This document shows positions 34,531-45,165 of a DNA stretch of 64,000 bases, one piece after another. The stretch spans positions 1,240,001-1,304,000 of the forward strand of contig LSRY02000017.1 in NCBI GenBank assembly GCA_001643675.2, in the 5' to 3' direction. Position 1 is the first letter of the stretch. Each line of letters opens with the position of its first letter. Origin of the DNA: Monocercomonoides exilis (lineage: Eukaryota; Preaxostyla; Oxymonadida; Polymastigidae). The notes below the pieces were generated by a model. That model was not told the origin of the DNA. It searched no databases and saw only the letters and a list, made by a program, of their open reading frames with translations. A program made the position numbers and the translations under genes.

Positions 34531-35069
34531 ATGCCTGTCACCATTCAAACAAGAAAGGTTCTGAAGAACCCATTGCTCCACCGTAAGCAAATGGTATTTG
34601 CTCTTGATATTTCATAATATTTTAAGCACTCTAAAATTAAACATACATATTTTTATTTTTTTGAAAAAAAATTTGCTTTTTCTAATAATACGGTGTTTCT
34701 AATATTTTTAAATATTAACAGGTTGTTCATGTGCTTCACCCAGGACAAAAAGCTCTTTCTCGTATTGAACTTCGCAACAAGCTTGCGAAAAACTTCAAAG
34801 TTAAGGATCCTGAATGCGTTATCACTTACGGACTGCGCACTGTTTTTGGAGGAGGGAAAACAACCGGTTTCGCTCTCATTTATGATAAGAGAGAACACAT
34901 GAGAAAAATTGAAATCCGTTATCGTAAGATCCGTCATTTGGTGGCAAAGGCTCCAAAGAAGAAGACCGTCAGAAAGGCAAGAAAGGAGAGAAAGAACAAG
35001 GATAAGAAGAATAGAGGTGTAAAGAACCAGAAAGAACAGAAAGCAAAGCGTCGCCAAAAGAATCAGTAA
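34531..35069 (+). CDS. RPS24: Small-subunit ribosomal protein eS24
   Basis: Two exons, 34531-34593 and 34722-35069, with a 128 bp intron (donor GTATTT, acceptor AACAG), encode 136 residues starting MPVTIQTRKVLKNPLLHRKQ. eS24 is a cytosolic 40S component. The diagnostic family run appears intact: HRKQMVVHVLHPG, IELRNKLAK, then ITYGLRTVFGGGKTTGFALI. The C-terminus is a highly basic Lys/Arg tail of the usual length. A GTAAGC inside exon 1 (CACC|GTAAGC) looks like a better donor by metazoan rules but must be coding, because the protein needs HRKQ. It ends at TAA, 189 bp from the convergent coiled-coil gene. Confidence 0.97.
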
Positions 35070-35258
35070 TTATTATTGATTCATCTCTATCATTTCGGAT
35101 GGTGTTGCTTGGCATTTAATTTTTCTAGCACTTCTTGTCAAATATATCAAATTCTGAATGTTTATTTTTCGAGAAGTATTTTATATAACGATATTATTTT
35201 TTCTTCAATAAATAAAATGTTTTAAAAAAAATTGTAAAAATAGTGAATTGAAGTGAAC

Positions 35259-38077
35259 TTAAGTTGTTTTAATGCCAAAAAGCTCATTGTCAGCATCTTC
35301 ATCTATATCGCTGATAAAATCAATGATGTCTCTTTTCGTGTGAAATGAATTGTTGCCCTGTGAAATTGCTTCCATTTGTTCTTCGTCTTCGTCTTCTTCT
35401 TCCCATTCTGATTCATATTCGTCATCGTCATATCCTTCGTTGATATCCTGTCCTCTTTGGAAAAGTTCTTCAGCTTCTTTGATTCTTTTATCAATAGATT
35501 CTTCTCCGGGAGAGTGTGTAGTGCTAATTGAGTTGTCGAAGCCCATTGAAGAGAGACTTGAGTGTTCATCAGGTTGTGAAATAGGAAGTGTAACCTTTGG
35601 AAGTGCGGATGGAGTATTCTCTATGCGATTATTCTGATTTTGTATTGGTTGGTCGATAATTTGCTGGAATGGTTGTGGTTGCTCTTGTTGTAATGCCTCT
35701 TGTTCAATTTCTTTTTCAGTTGGTGCAAATTGCAAATCCACCGATTCGTTTCCTTCTTTTTCTTCTTCTTCTTTCTGCTCGTCTTCGTCATACTCTTCGT
35801 ATTCCTCCTCATATCCCTCATCGAACTCATCATCTGTGTAGTTCTCCTTAAGCGGTGATTCTTCCAATTTACGTTCCGCAAAAGAAGACTGCGCTGGCAT
35901 TATCTGTTTTTCCTCGTCGATGCTTGGTTGAGGCTGTTCTTTGGATTCGCTGTCTTCTTTTGGGTATGCTTCTTCACTGACTTGCTCGACTTCCGGTTCG
36001 TTCTGTGGCATCTGCTCGCTTTGACTTTCTGCAATTAACTCTGCTTCTAAATCGTCTTCGTTGGCTTGCTCAGATTCATTGAGATTATCATCTTTCTCTT
36101 TTTCATTCTTCTTTTCTTCTTGTAATTCTATCTCAGTTTTCATAGGCTGAATTGGAAGATCATGTGTAATACTTTTGCTGTTTTGTTCGTCAGAAGTTCT
36201 GAAGCTCAAAAGAGAAGATTTTTTGAAGTCAGAATCTCTATCTTCTCCTTCAGAATTGAAAAAGCTGTCAAAACGATGCTGAAGCTGTGTGAGTGCTGAT
36301 GTAACTTTCTGTTAAAAACAAAGAAAAAAAATAAAGATATTTGAAATAGAATGTGAACGATGAACAAAATAATTTGGGTGCACAACGTATTTTAAAGAAT
36401 AGAATCGAAAAATAAGACACACATCCAAATCATTTCGAAGTTGGTTAATGCGAGCCTCTTCTTCTGCAATTGCCTTACGTTTTTCCTCATTGTTTCGCTT
36501 TTTGATCTCAATTTGTTCCAAAAGATGTTGTTTTTGAGAGATAAGTTCCTCTTTCTTCTTAATAAGTTGATCTCTTTCTTCTCGTTTTGATCTAATTTGC
36601 CCGTGTTGATCTCCACTGCCTTCAAGTTCCTTCGCTTCCTGCTCTTCTGCTTTCTTTTCTCTTTCCGCTTGGAGCTCTCCTAACATTTCACTAAGCGAAG
36701 TGAGCGATGACGCCAATGACGCTTCTTTCGCATGAAGAGCCAGCACAAGTTGCGAAAGACGCTGCGTGAGAGAAATGAAGGACGCATTTTCAGAAGAAGA
36801 AGAAGAAGAAGAAGCTGATGCTGATGTTGATGACTCCACAGATGATGATGATGATGATGAAACAAATGAAACATTTGAGCTAGGGGGTTGAAGTGGAAGT
36901 AAAAGAGAAGGATCAACAGAAAGAGCTGACATAACCGAATGAACCGAAGATGGCTGTTCTGTTTCTGGAGCTGCGCTGCTCTTTTTCTTTTTCTTCTTTG
37001 GCTTCTTCGTTTTGTCAGAGGATTTCACATCCATATCAGGATTTTGTGTATTCTTCTTTTCTTCAGAAATCAACTGAGATTCTTTCATCTGAATGGAGCG
37101 CTGCGGAATTGAAGAAGATTCAGACTGCAGATCCAAAACTTCCTTGCTTCCGCTGTTCTGCTCACGAAGTGAATGTTGTTGAGTGCTTTGCTGCTGGTGG
37201 GGAAGAGAAGATTCATCCTTGTTTTCTTCAGATTTTACGTTACTAATGTGTTCTTCCTTTATCTTTTCCTTCGAAATTGCTTCTGGCTTTTTGGAATTAT
37301 TTTGATGAAATTTGTGAGCAATGTGAAGTGTTGGGATTTTTGAGGGTGATCGAATTGATGTTGGTGCAGTAGACAATCGAGTAACATTTCCCCTTTGTGG
37401 AATTTTCGAAATTCCTTGTGAAGGAGATTTGATTGAAGTTTTTGAAAGTGGAGAAGAGACATCCACAGTTTTTGGTCGATTCACAAACGAAATCGTTGAA
37501 GATAAATTTTGTGGAGCATGATGTGCTGTTGTCTGTGATTTTGAAGCTGAAAGAGATCTTGAAGGAGATGATGTTGATTGACTATAGCGCGACTGAGAAT
37601 ACGTTTCCACCCTTTTTGGAGATGAAGATATAGAAGTTGAATGCCCTGATGCGCGAGGGCTAATTTGAGAATAAGATTTTGCAGTTCTCGGTGACCGTGA
37701 ATCAGAAATATGTGTTCGATGGCTTGATGGTAAAGTAGATGAAAGATTTGAAATAGTTGTTGGAGATCCACGAACAATTTCAGATGGTTCTTCTGAAGAT
37801 TTTGTTGATGTTTTTGTTGATGGAGATGAATTTGTCCTCCATTGAGAGAGTCGTTCATGTGTGACTTGAATTTTTCTTTGGATCTGGCCATATCCAGAAC
37901 GTCTAGTCGATGCACCGCTAATATCTGCAGTGGGTTGATTAGATTGAGATGCTCGGTGCATGGGCGTTTGCAGGGAATTTAATTCAAGCTTTGAAACAGT
38001 ATTCGATTGTTTTGGACTTTGCGATTGAACGGATGGAGATTTTGTAATTTCTTTTGATATGCGTGTAACAGAATAAC
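35259..38077 (-). CDS. Coiled-coil protein with Ser/Thr/Pro-rich N-terminus, 5' end unresolved
   Basis: Two exons are firm: 38077-36423 and 36308-35259, with a 114 bp intron (donor GTGTGT, acceptor AACAG). They join in phase as ...RNDLD then KVTSALTQLQ, giving 900 residues. The first 290 residues are rich in Ser, Thr, Pro and Gln, with SPSK/SPKR-like motifs that could be phosphorylated, and are followed by a KKPKKKKKK basic cluster. A coiled coil runs from about residue 410 to 560 (SLTQRLSQLVLALHAKEASLA, then KREERDQLIKKKEELISQ). The C-terminal 340 residues are very acidic. No family was recognised; a cytoskeletal or centrosomal role would fit but is a guess. A possible first mini-exon MSQKG at 38228-38215 has the right position but joins one base out of phase. 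Confidence 0.75.
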
Positions 38078-38372
38078 CTATATAAATAGAAATAGAAAAA
38101 GTAATACAAAAATACTTTCTTTTTAATTTGTATTCAAATTAACTTTGAAAAGAAAAAAATGTGAACCAAAGAAAAAGAATTCAAAATAATTTTCCAAATA
38201 AAAAAAATTTGTACCCTTTTTGGCTCATTTTCTTTGCGTAACACTTGCGTGTAGCAGCAAATTCCTCAAAGTGAAGAAGTTGGTTTTCAAATAGTCAATT
38301 TTATTAATAAAGGTGATCAGATCAGATAAAAATTATTAATATCGTTTTATTTCTGATACCAAAAAATTGTTT

Positions 38373-38720
38373 ATGAATTCATTACTTGTATGCGAAAGAA
38401 TAAATGATTCTCAATTGGATAAATTATTTGTTAAACCTTCTATAGCCAAGGTTTTTCATTTCTTGCTGTATTTTACTATTTCAACTTTTTTCCAATGCTC
38501 AAAGATAGAAATATGTTCCACAAACTCAGATTTAATAGATAAAATAATTGAAGAATTTATTCAGAAAATGACTTTTTGTTCTTATCCTGTTTCAGCATTT
38601 TCATGCGATTCTTTAATTCAACTGTTACCTCATGTTAAAAATGGAATTTCATATGGATTCCCCTTTTTTATACAAAACAATACATGTTTGCAATTATTTG
38701 TTTTTTTAAAAGTTTGCTAA
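38373..38720 (+). CDS. Small hypothetical protein
   Basis: A 115-codon plus-strand frame starting MNSLLVCERINDSQLDKLF, with more mixed codon use than nearby spacer. An internal 54 bp stretch from 38455 begins GT, ends AAAG and is a multiple of three, so it could be an optional or real intron; removing it joins PSIAK to IEICSTNSDLIDKI. No family recognised. It lies between divergent genes and could also be a promoter-region chance frame. Confidence 0.35.
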   Translation: MNSLLVCERINDSQLDKLFVKPSIAKVFHFLLYFTISTFFQCSKIEICSTNSDLIDKIIEEFIQKMTFCSYPVSAFSCDSLIQLLPHVKNGISYGFPFFIQNNTCLQLFVFLKVC

Positions 38721-38778
38721 ACTTCTATTTAACAAATCATAAGCAAAACTTAATCTTTACCTTGATGAGTCTTCAGCC

Positions 38779-39812
38779 ATGACAGTGAGCTTACCCAAAC
38801 GTAAGTTCCGAAACTCTTCACTTATATATGGTGTGAATTGTAATTTAATCCTTTCAGTGCTTCAAAAATTTTCTTTTTCCAAAAAATTATTTTTGTTAAA
38901 AAAGAATGTCACGTCGATGTGCCTGTTAGCACGAAGGATAACAAAGTTAAATCATTAAATTCATTTGCATCATTTTTGAAAAAAGCTCTTCGCGCTGAAA
39001 TGCCGACTAAGATGTCGTCTTCTTCTTGTTCTTCGTCTGAACCATCATTTTCTTCACATTATTTGTTTATTCCAAACTCCATTCATTCTGAGCAGTCTGA
39101 CGATTTCTTGAAATCATTCCCACACATAAACACTCATCATATCTCTTTGAATAAATCATCTTTTGTTCTTCCTCCGCGACCTCATCCGTTTTCAATTCTA
39201 TTAACAAACGAAGAAAATCATCCTTCTCCTGATCGCCCTGAAAAGCGAATGGATGATGGACATAAACACCAACCAGATAATTTAAAGAAAGATGAAAATG
39301 ATGAAGATAATGTCAATGAATGTTTGGAATGGATTGGAATGCTTTCTCATTTAAAGGATGATTTTGACGATTTAGATTTACATCCACAAGCATCAAAGGA
39401 TTCTTCAATTACAAATGAACAAGCAATAACCAAAGGCACCCGATATATTTTGAAGGGGTTATTCGATGAATTTCTACTTAAGCAGTTTTTACACCATTTA
39501 CATAAAGCATTTCAAGAAGATAGTTCTGAATTGGATGGAGATCCTAAATTAGCTGATCAATATGCGACAATAAAATTTTATTCAAGATCAGAAACATCAT
39601 TTCTCGATTCAATAAAAGCAGATCAAGCCATCCCTTTGTCTTCAATGATCGTTACCACTCCCGGCCTTTCATCAGATCCAATAGATCCTTCAAAGCAATC
39701 AAGTCCACAAAAATCAGACATATTTAACAGCTACGAAGATATTGTTGTTGCATTTGATTTTGCTCTTTTATTTGATTCAAATGAAATTATTCAATTAAGT
39801 CAATTACATTAA
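38779..39812 (+). CDS. Hypothetical acidic protein
   Basis: Two exons: 38779-38800 (MTVSLPK plus one base) and 38905-39812, with a 104 bp intron carrying the only canonical GTAAGT donor found in this window. The 309-residue product starts MTVSLPKQCHVDVPVSTKDN, then KSLNSFASFLKKALRAEMP. The central part is Ser-rich and charged with a KKDENDEDNVNE acidic stretch. Later helical segments include ILKGLFDEFLLKQFLHHLHKAF, and the C-terminus VVAFDFALLFDSNEIIQL is hydrophobic and looks conserved. I do not recognise the family. It stops 64 bp before the NUF2 start on the same strand. Confidence 0.65.
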
Positions 39813-39876
39813 GTTTTGAAAGATTTGTTTTGTTTGATCAAATGTAACATTATTATTTTTTTAATTTTTTAAACAA

Positions 39877-41771
39877 ATGTCACAACCAACAAAATCTTCA
39901 GGAAAAGGAAACAAAATACCTAATCCTCAATATTTATTGGCAAGATTGCGCGAGTTTAACATTTCTGTATCGGATGAAGCATTTTCAAAGCCTAATCTTC
40001 AAGATATGATGAAAATATATACAGGGGTATTTTTTTTCTCACATAAAAATTTTACAAAAGTAATGAACCAAATAGTTTCTGAAAGAATTTTCTAGTGATG
40101 AAAATATGATTGATGGCTCTGCGGAATTTGAAGAAGCCCAAGGAGAAAAGTCATATCTTGTTTCTGGAAAAGAAAAACTGAAGCTTTTCATAAAAATGTA
40201 TAAATTTTTTGAAAGTACAATTTCTTATCAAATTATGTTGCATTTTGTACATGCAGTTTAAATATGATGAAAACCATAGGATTTGAAGGATTCTCTTTGA
40301 AGGATATTTTTATTGTTCCTGATTCGAAGACAATGTCTGTTATCACATCCAGACTTGTGGAATATAGCATTTTCAGAAATGAACAATTAGAAATATTGGA
40401 AAAAGAGAAACAGGATTATGTTTGCACCACAATTTTGAAACTTTCTATTTTTATTTGAAGTTTAGGATGCAGAATTTGATGAGCATGCCACGCTGGAGCA
40501 AACAAAAGCCAATCTTGTTTCTGAAATAGAAGCAATTCGGTTTGTCTTCATTCTTGTCATTCTTTATGAACATTTTGTATTTTTAATAATAATTAAAAGC
40601 ATTCAACAAGCAAATGAACTTCCAAATCAGGACGAACTGAATCAAAAATTAATTTCATTGCAAGCGGAATTTCAGCAAAAAAACCAAGACATGCATCGAA
40701 TGCAAACTTTGCGATCAGAAGTGAAAGCACAATATGTTCACGTTCAAACTGAATTGGTATTGGAAATTATGAAAGAAAGTGATAAATGAGATATTTTTTA
40801 AATATTGATTTCTTAACAGACAAAGTTGAATAGTGATCTCAAAACAAAGGAAGAAGAAAAACAATTGCTTCAAAGCCGAATTGTCGAATCTCCGGAACAA
40901 TACCCAATGGTTTGTAATTGTGATTTATCAATCTTCGCAACAAATCATTTTTTGCTTGAAAATTTATAGAGAATCGAACAATACAAAAAAGACCTCGAGG
41001 AGCACAGAAGGAAAAAAATAGCAGCGGATTCCGAGTCGCTTCTAATACAAACACAAATAAAGCATCTTACACAAATGAAAAAAGTTTGAATTTTTTCTAT
41101 TCAAATATTCAATGCTGATGATGTATTTGTTAACATTGCAACAGGAATTGGACGAATTGAGAATAAAAGATGCACTAACCCAACATCAAACATTGACAAA
41201 ATACAGAACAGCTCTATTTTCGATACAAGATAAGTTAAGAGTTTGGCATTACTCTTGATAAATATAAATGATCACAAATATTTACCTAATGTTTTATCAT
41301 TTTCATGAAAATTTTAGAGTTCTCTTCGCGAGCTGCAGGAAATGGAGCCTGATATCTTCTTTTTAAAACAGAAAATGATACAATTAAACGATCAGTACAG
41401 AAATTCCAAAGAAGAACATGTTTGCTTTTATTATACATTTTTGATGCAATGTAAAATTTCTTCAATATTCATGAACATTACAATCATTTATTTCTCAATA
41501 ACATTTCATTTTTTCTTCCCAGAACCATCGAATGGAAGAAATCAGAACAGAGATTATCAAATGTGACCAGGCGACGCAAGCGATTCGAGAAGGCATTGCA
41601 TTAAATGCAGAAATGCAAATGCAAATTGCAAATCTGAAAAAGACTGTTGCAAAGAAAAAGGAGCAATTGATTCAGTTAAATACGGAATGCGATGAGAAAA
41701 AACAAAGGTTACTGGGAAGTGTGAAAGAATACATGAAGAAAATACAGACTGAGATAAGTGCAGAGTCTTGA
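39877..41771 (+). CDS. NUF2: Kinetochore protein Nuf2 (Ndc80 complex)
   Basis: Ten exons: 39877-40026, 40076-40197, 40257-40419, 40466-40539, 40600-40756, 40820-40909, 40970-41083, 41145-41240, 41318-41419 and 41523-41771. All join in phase to 438 residues, close to the 450-465 of animal and fungal Nuf2. Nuf2 pairs with Ndc80; its N-terminal calponin-homology domain and coiled coil link kinetochores to spindle microtubules. The first 145 residues fit the CH domain: NPQYLLARLREFNISVSDEA, then MKTIGFEGFSLKDIFIVPD and SRLVEYSIFRNEQLE, where the family usually has INF-x-x-FRE. The family signature IVESPE lies at about residues 243-248 inside the long coiled coil. Introns are 46-103 bp, and six of nine donors read GTTTG. 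It ends at TGA. Confidence 0.87.
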
Positions 41772-42107
41772 AGCAGAACGAAACACGACATCTTTCTCAT
41801 TTCATATTAAAATTGCAAAACTTTACGTTTTTCACTTCGTTTTGTCTCCTTCAAATCATTAAATTCACTTCTCCATTTCACTTCGCTTCTTTCTGTTTAA
41901 TTGCTTGAAACATGCTCCAATCACATACACACACTAAAAAGAGGAAAAGCAAGATGTGAACTGAATTATTAAAGCGTTAATGCAGTGAATGTGAGATGAA
42001 AAAAGATTGCATATTGAAACAATGGAAACTCAGAGGATAAAAGGAAAAAAAGAAATGAGATGACTTCACATAAGAAAAAGATAAGTTGATGAGTGATTTT
42101 TGTTCTC
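41772..42107. other. Convergent spacer, NUF2 / actin-like gene
   Basis: 336 bp holding the 3' flanks of both genes. No coding signal. AATAAA-like and AT-rich stretches could serve for polyadenylation on either strand. Confidence 0.6.
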
Positions 42108-43705
42108 TCAAAAGCATTTCTTGTGGATGATTGATGGTCCAACGTCTTCATATTCATCTTTAGTGATCCAGACGCCTTCAAGCGGAAGCGCTGCGAAAAT
42201 CGAAGCGCCAACCCACACAGCATACTTTCTTTCAGGAGGGGCAGTGATCTTTATTTTCATTGCAGTTGGTGCAAGAGCCATAAGCTCCTTACCCATTCTG
42301 TCTGCCATCCCACTAAACATGGTAGAGCCACCAGAGAGAACGACATTGCCATACAATTCGCGCCGAATGTCACTGTCACATCGCATAATCGAATTGTAAG
42401 CCATTTCATGAATACCATTAATGTCCACACCTGCAAATAACAAGATGAAATAGAAAGAAGTAAAAAAAAGAGGTAAGAAAACTAATAGAAATTATCATTT
42501 TGTTTCAGAAGCACACCAAGAAGCGATGGCTGGAATAAGCCTTCGGGGCATCTGAATCTTTCTGTTCCGATGTGAAGTTGATGCCCATCAGGCAGTGAAA
42601 ATGATGTCTGTGAGAAAAACATTCAAAAATTATTATTCAAATAAGTGAATAAGATAACAAATGAAATACTTCGATGCTCTTTGCTGCTGAGAGAGATGTA
42701 ATTTCTTGCTCAAAATCGAGCGCAACAAAACAATGCTTTTCTTTACCCATTCTGATGCATTCGCGTTCTGTAAGAGACGAAAATGGAGGAGACTCCAACG
42801 AACCCGGGTGTGGTGGAGTTGACGTAGCAACATCCTTTTCTGCCAGAAGACGAGATAAGAAATCTGAAAAATAAAAAGAAATTTCAAAATGAAATGTTAG
42901 CAAACACCATTAAAAAAAGAAGAAAGAAAGAAAAGAAATATTTAACCAGTAAGTGTTCTGCCTGCAATGTCAAGAGTAAGAATAGACGAAGCGATTTTAT
43001 AGCCTTCATAAACAGGAACGGCTGTTGTCGATGCTTCTCCGCAATCAACAACAACACCAGTGGTTTTCCCTGAAGTGTATAAAGCAAGAACTTCCTTTGT
43101 CTGGCTGTACAGATCTGAAAATTTTCAAAAAAAATTATCAAATGAAGAGATTAACAAAAAGCAAGTGAAAATTATTTAAACGAAATATTTTCAAACTCGG
43201 AACGCGAAATGTTTCGAACATAATTTCTGTCATTCTCTCTCTTTCTCTTGGTGGATTTCTGGCTGCTTCGCTAAGAAGCACAGGATGATTTTCTGGTTGT
43301 GTGTGAAGCAGCGTAGTAAATATGTAATGCCAAATCCTAACCATATCGTCCCAATTTGTAACAACTCCTTTTTCGATTGGATAGCTTTATATAAAGAGTA
43401 ATTTGAAAATTTCAAAAAAAAAATTGTAAAGAATTTTAAAATCAAAAAACACACTTTAATACAAGTGCACCTCTTTTTAATTGCGCCTCTTCTCCGATGT
43501 AGCACTCTTTTTCTGCTTTATCAGCTCTTTTACGAACTTGAGCTTCTTCTTCGGTTGTAACTCGATTTTTTGGCCTACCAACCATTGTAGGCAAAATAGA
43601 GCGAGGCTTGTCATCACACGAAAATCCTGCTTTTATCCATCCAGATCCATTATCAATAACAATGGGTGAATTTTCACCAAGGTCAATTACAGGAGGAAGT
43701 GACAT
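42108..43705 (-). CDS. Divergent actin-family protein
   Basis: Six exons (43705-43455, 43384-43197, 43114-42947, 42863-42670, 42607-42517, 42430-42108) join in phase to 404 residues, against 375 for conventional actin. Clear actin signatures: [12 protein letters not shown] (phosphate loop 1), [120 protein letters not shown] and the terminal [10 protein letters not shown]. Extra residues lie in the DNase-loop region (about 22 residues, Glu/Lys-rich) and around subdomain 4 (Pro/Ser-rich [15 protein letters not shown]). The loop-2 DSGDGV of actin reads DCGEAS. It is either a fast-evolving actin paralogue or an Arp; the conserved C-terminus favours the former. Divergent with the methyltransferase gene. 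Confidence 0.9.
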
Positions 43706-44008
43706 TATTTTCTAAATACCATAAAGAAAACCACATAAGACATTATTATGATTATTACATTTTGTTCAAATATCTTTTTATTGCTAAATAGCAAAAAAGT
43801 GATGGCAAACTTCTTTATTTTAGAGAAAAAATAAAGAATCAATGAATCGAACTGCTTTTTCAAAATATTATGGTCACTATTTACAACTTCGACGAAAAGA
43901 TAAAAATACTTGTCATTATTCTCAATTTTCTTTTTTGAATTTAGCTCATAAAAAAAATTTACCCACAACAAAAAATTTTATTCTAATCATTTTATAATAT
44001 CTTAGTAG
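43706..44008. promoter_or_regulatory. Bidirectional promoter region, actin-like / methyltransferase genes
   Basis: 303 bp of AT-rich sequence between divergent start codons. No specific element was identified; the role is inferred from position. Confidence 0.5.
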
Positions 44009-45042
44009 ATGTCGTTTGAAGTGGAAAACGCTTCAGGACATCTTCAAGAACTTACATCATTACATTTATTAGATGAAGAATCACTCAGATCAATACAAGG
44101 CATTTCGGAAGAAGATATAATTAACGAAAAATCAGATTCAGTTGATGTTCTTCTTGAATCTCATGCTGAAATTGATGGCACTATTGTTAATTTTGCGCAT
44201 ATACCACGAAAGGGTCTTTCTTTCCAGCTTTGGCCATCTGCAGTTGCATTAGCTCAATATTTTGCTTTTTTAGTGAAAAAAGAAAATGGTTTTTAAGAGG
44301 GAAAGAAGTTGCTAGAATTAGGTTCAGGGACTGGATTTCTGGGCGCATTTTGTGCAATGCTTGGAGCTAATGTTATTGTTTCGGATCTTCTCAAAACTAT
44401 TGAAGTATTAAAAAGAACTTTGACTTTAAACAAATTGGATTCTTTAAAGAAAGAACAGCGCATTGGAGTTGCGAACGCAATTCCTCTTGATTGGCGCAAT
44501 CCCTTACCGAAGGAGGATGTTCTGAAAAATTATGCTGTCTCCTCTTTGTCTTTATCCTCATCCTCAAGCGATGCGCTCGCGACTTCTTCTCATATTGATA
44601 TTATTGCTGCAACAGATTGCGTTTACGAAAGAACGTTACACGATGCACTTCTGAAAACATTATTACAATATTGTGATTTGCAAACAACTGTGTATTTTTG
44701 CAATGTGAAGAGATTTAAAGTTGACAATAAATTCTGGAAAAAATTGGGAAAGTATTTTAATGTTGAAGAGGTGTGAATCTTTTCATAGGTAGTTGTTTTA
44801 TTTGTTATTTGTTTGGTCAGATTCAGTTTTTAGATCAAGAAGTCATCAATGAAAACGAAATTGATGAAAAAATTCACGAAAAAATCTTTGAATCAGAGAT
44901 AACAATAGATGGCGTTGAAAAAGATGATACTAAAAAAGATGAAAAGCAAACAGATCAGTCCAGCTCAATTCATCCAAAGAATCGCAGAAAAGGCGGGAGA
45001 GGTTCTCTTTATATGTGTCGTTGTACACTTAAGCAAAAATAG
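44009..45042 (+). CDS. METTL23-like class I methyltransferase, with one in-frame TAA
   Basis: Exons 44009-44770 and 44821-45042 (50 bp intron, donor GTGTGA) span 328 codons in one frame, starting MSFEVENASGHLQ. The AdoMet-dependent methyltransferase-16 family (METTL21/22/23, protein-lysine or arginine methylation) is shown by LSFQLWPSAVALAQYFAFL, very like METTL23, then motif I LELGSGTGFLG, NVIVSDL, and DIIAATDCVYERTLHDALL. Between these blocks codon 96 is TAA (44294-44296), directly before EGKKLLELG, with both sides in the same frame. Removing 27 bases (44273-44299) or 33 bases (44273-44305) as a GT-AG intron would also restore the frame, but would delete residues the fold normally has and would be far shorter than any other intron here. 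The C-terminal acidic extension and GGRGSLYMCRCTLKQ end at TAG. Confidence 0.75.
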
Positions 45043-45165
45043 AAAAATAAATTATCTTTTATAATATTGAAACAAGCTTTTGTTATTATTTTGTGAAGTG
45101 GGGTTTGTAAAAAATAAAGAGATAGAAAACATTGTACAAAGTTGCTACTGCGCTGTTAGTTGAGG

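Noticed and set aside
34582-34593. GTAAGC in RPS24 exon 1 as splice donor
   Set aside because: It would remove the conserved KQM residues before VVHVLHPG; the donor at 34594 keeps the eS24 sequence intact.
34531-35069. Genome-wide reassignment of TAA/TAG to glutamine
   Set aside because: RPS24, ATG10 and the sirtuin-like gene end naturally at TAA, and frames of 1,400-2,500 codons use CAA/CAG for Gln with no internal TAA/TAG. The code looks standard; the methyltransferase TAA is treated as a local anomaly.
38215-38228. MSQKG mini-exon as the start of the coiled-coil gene
   Set aside because: Position and donor (GTACAA) look right, but joining to the acceptor at 38077 is one base out of phase, so I left the 5' end open.
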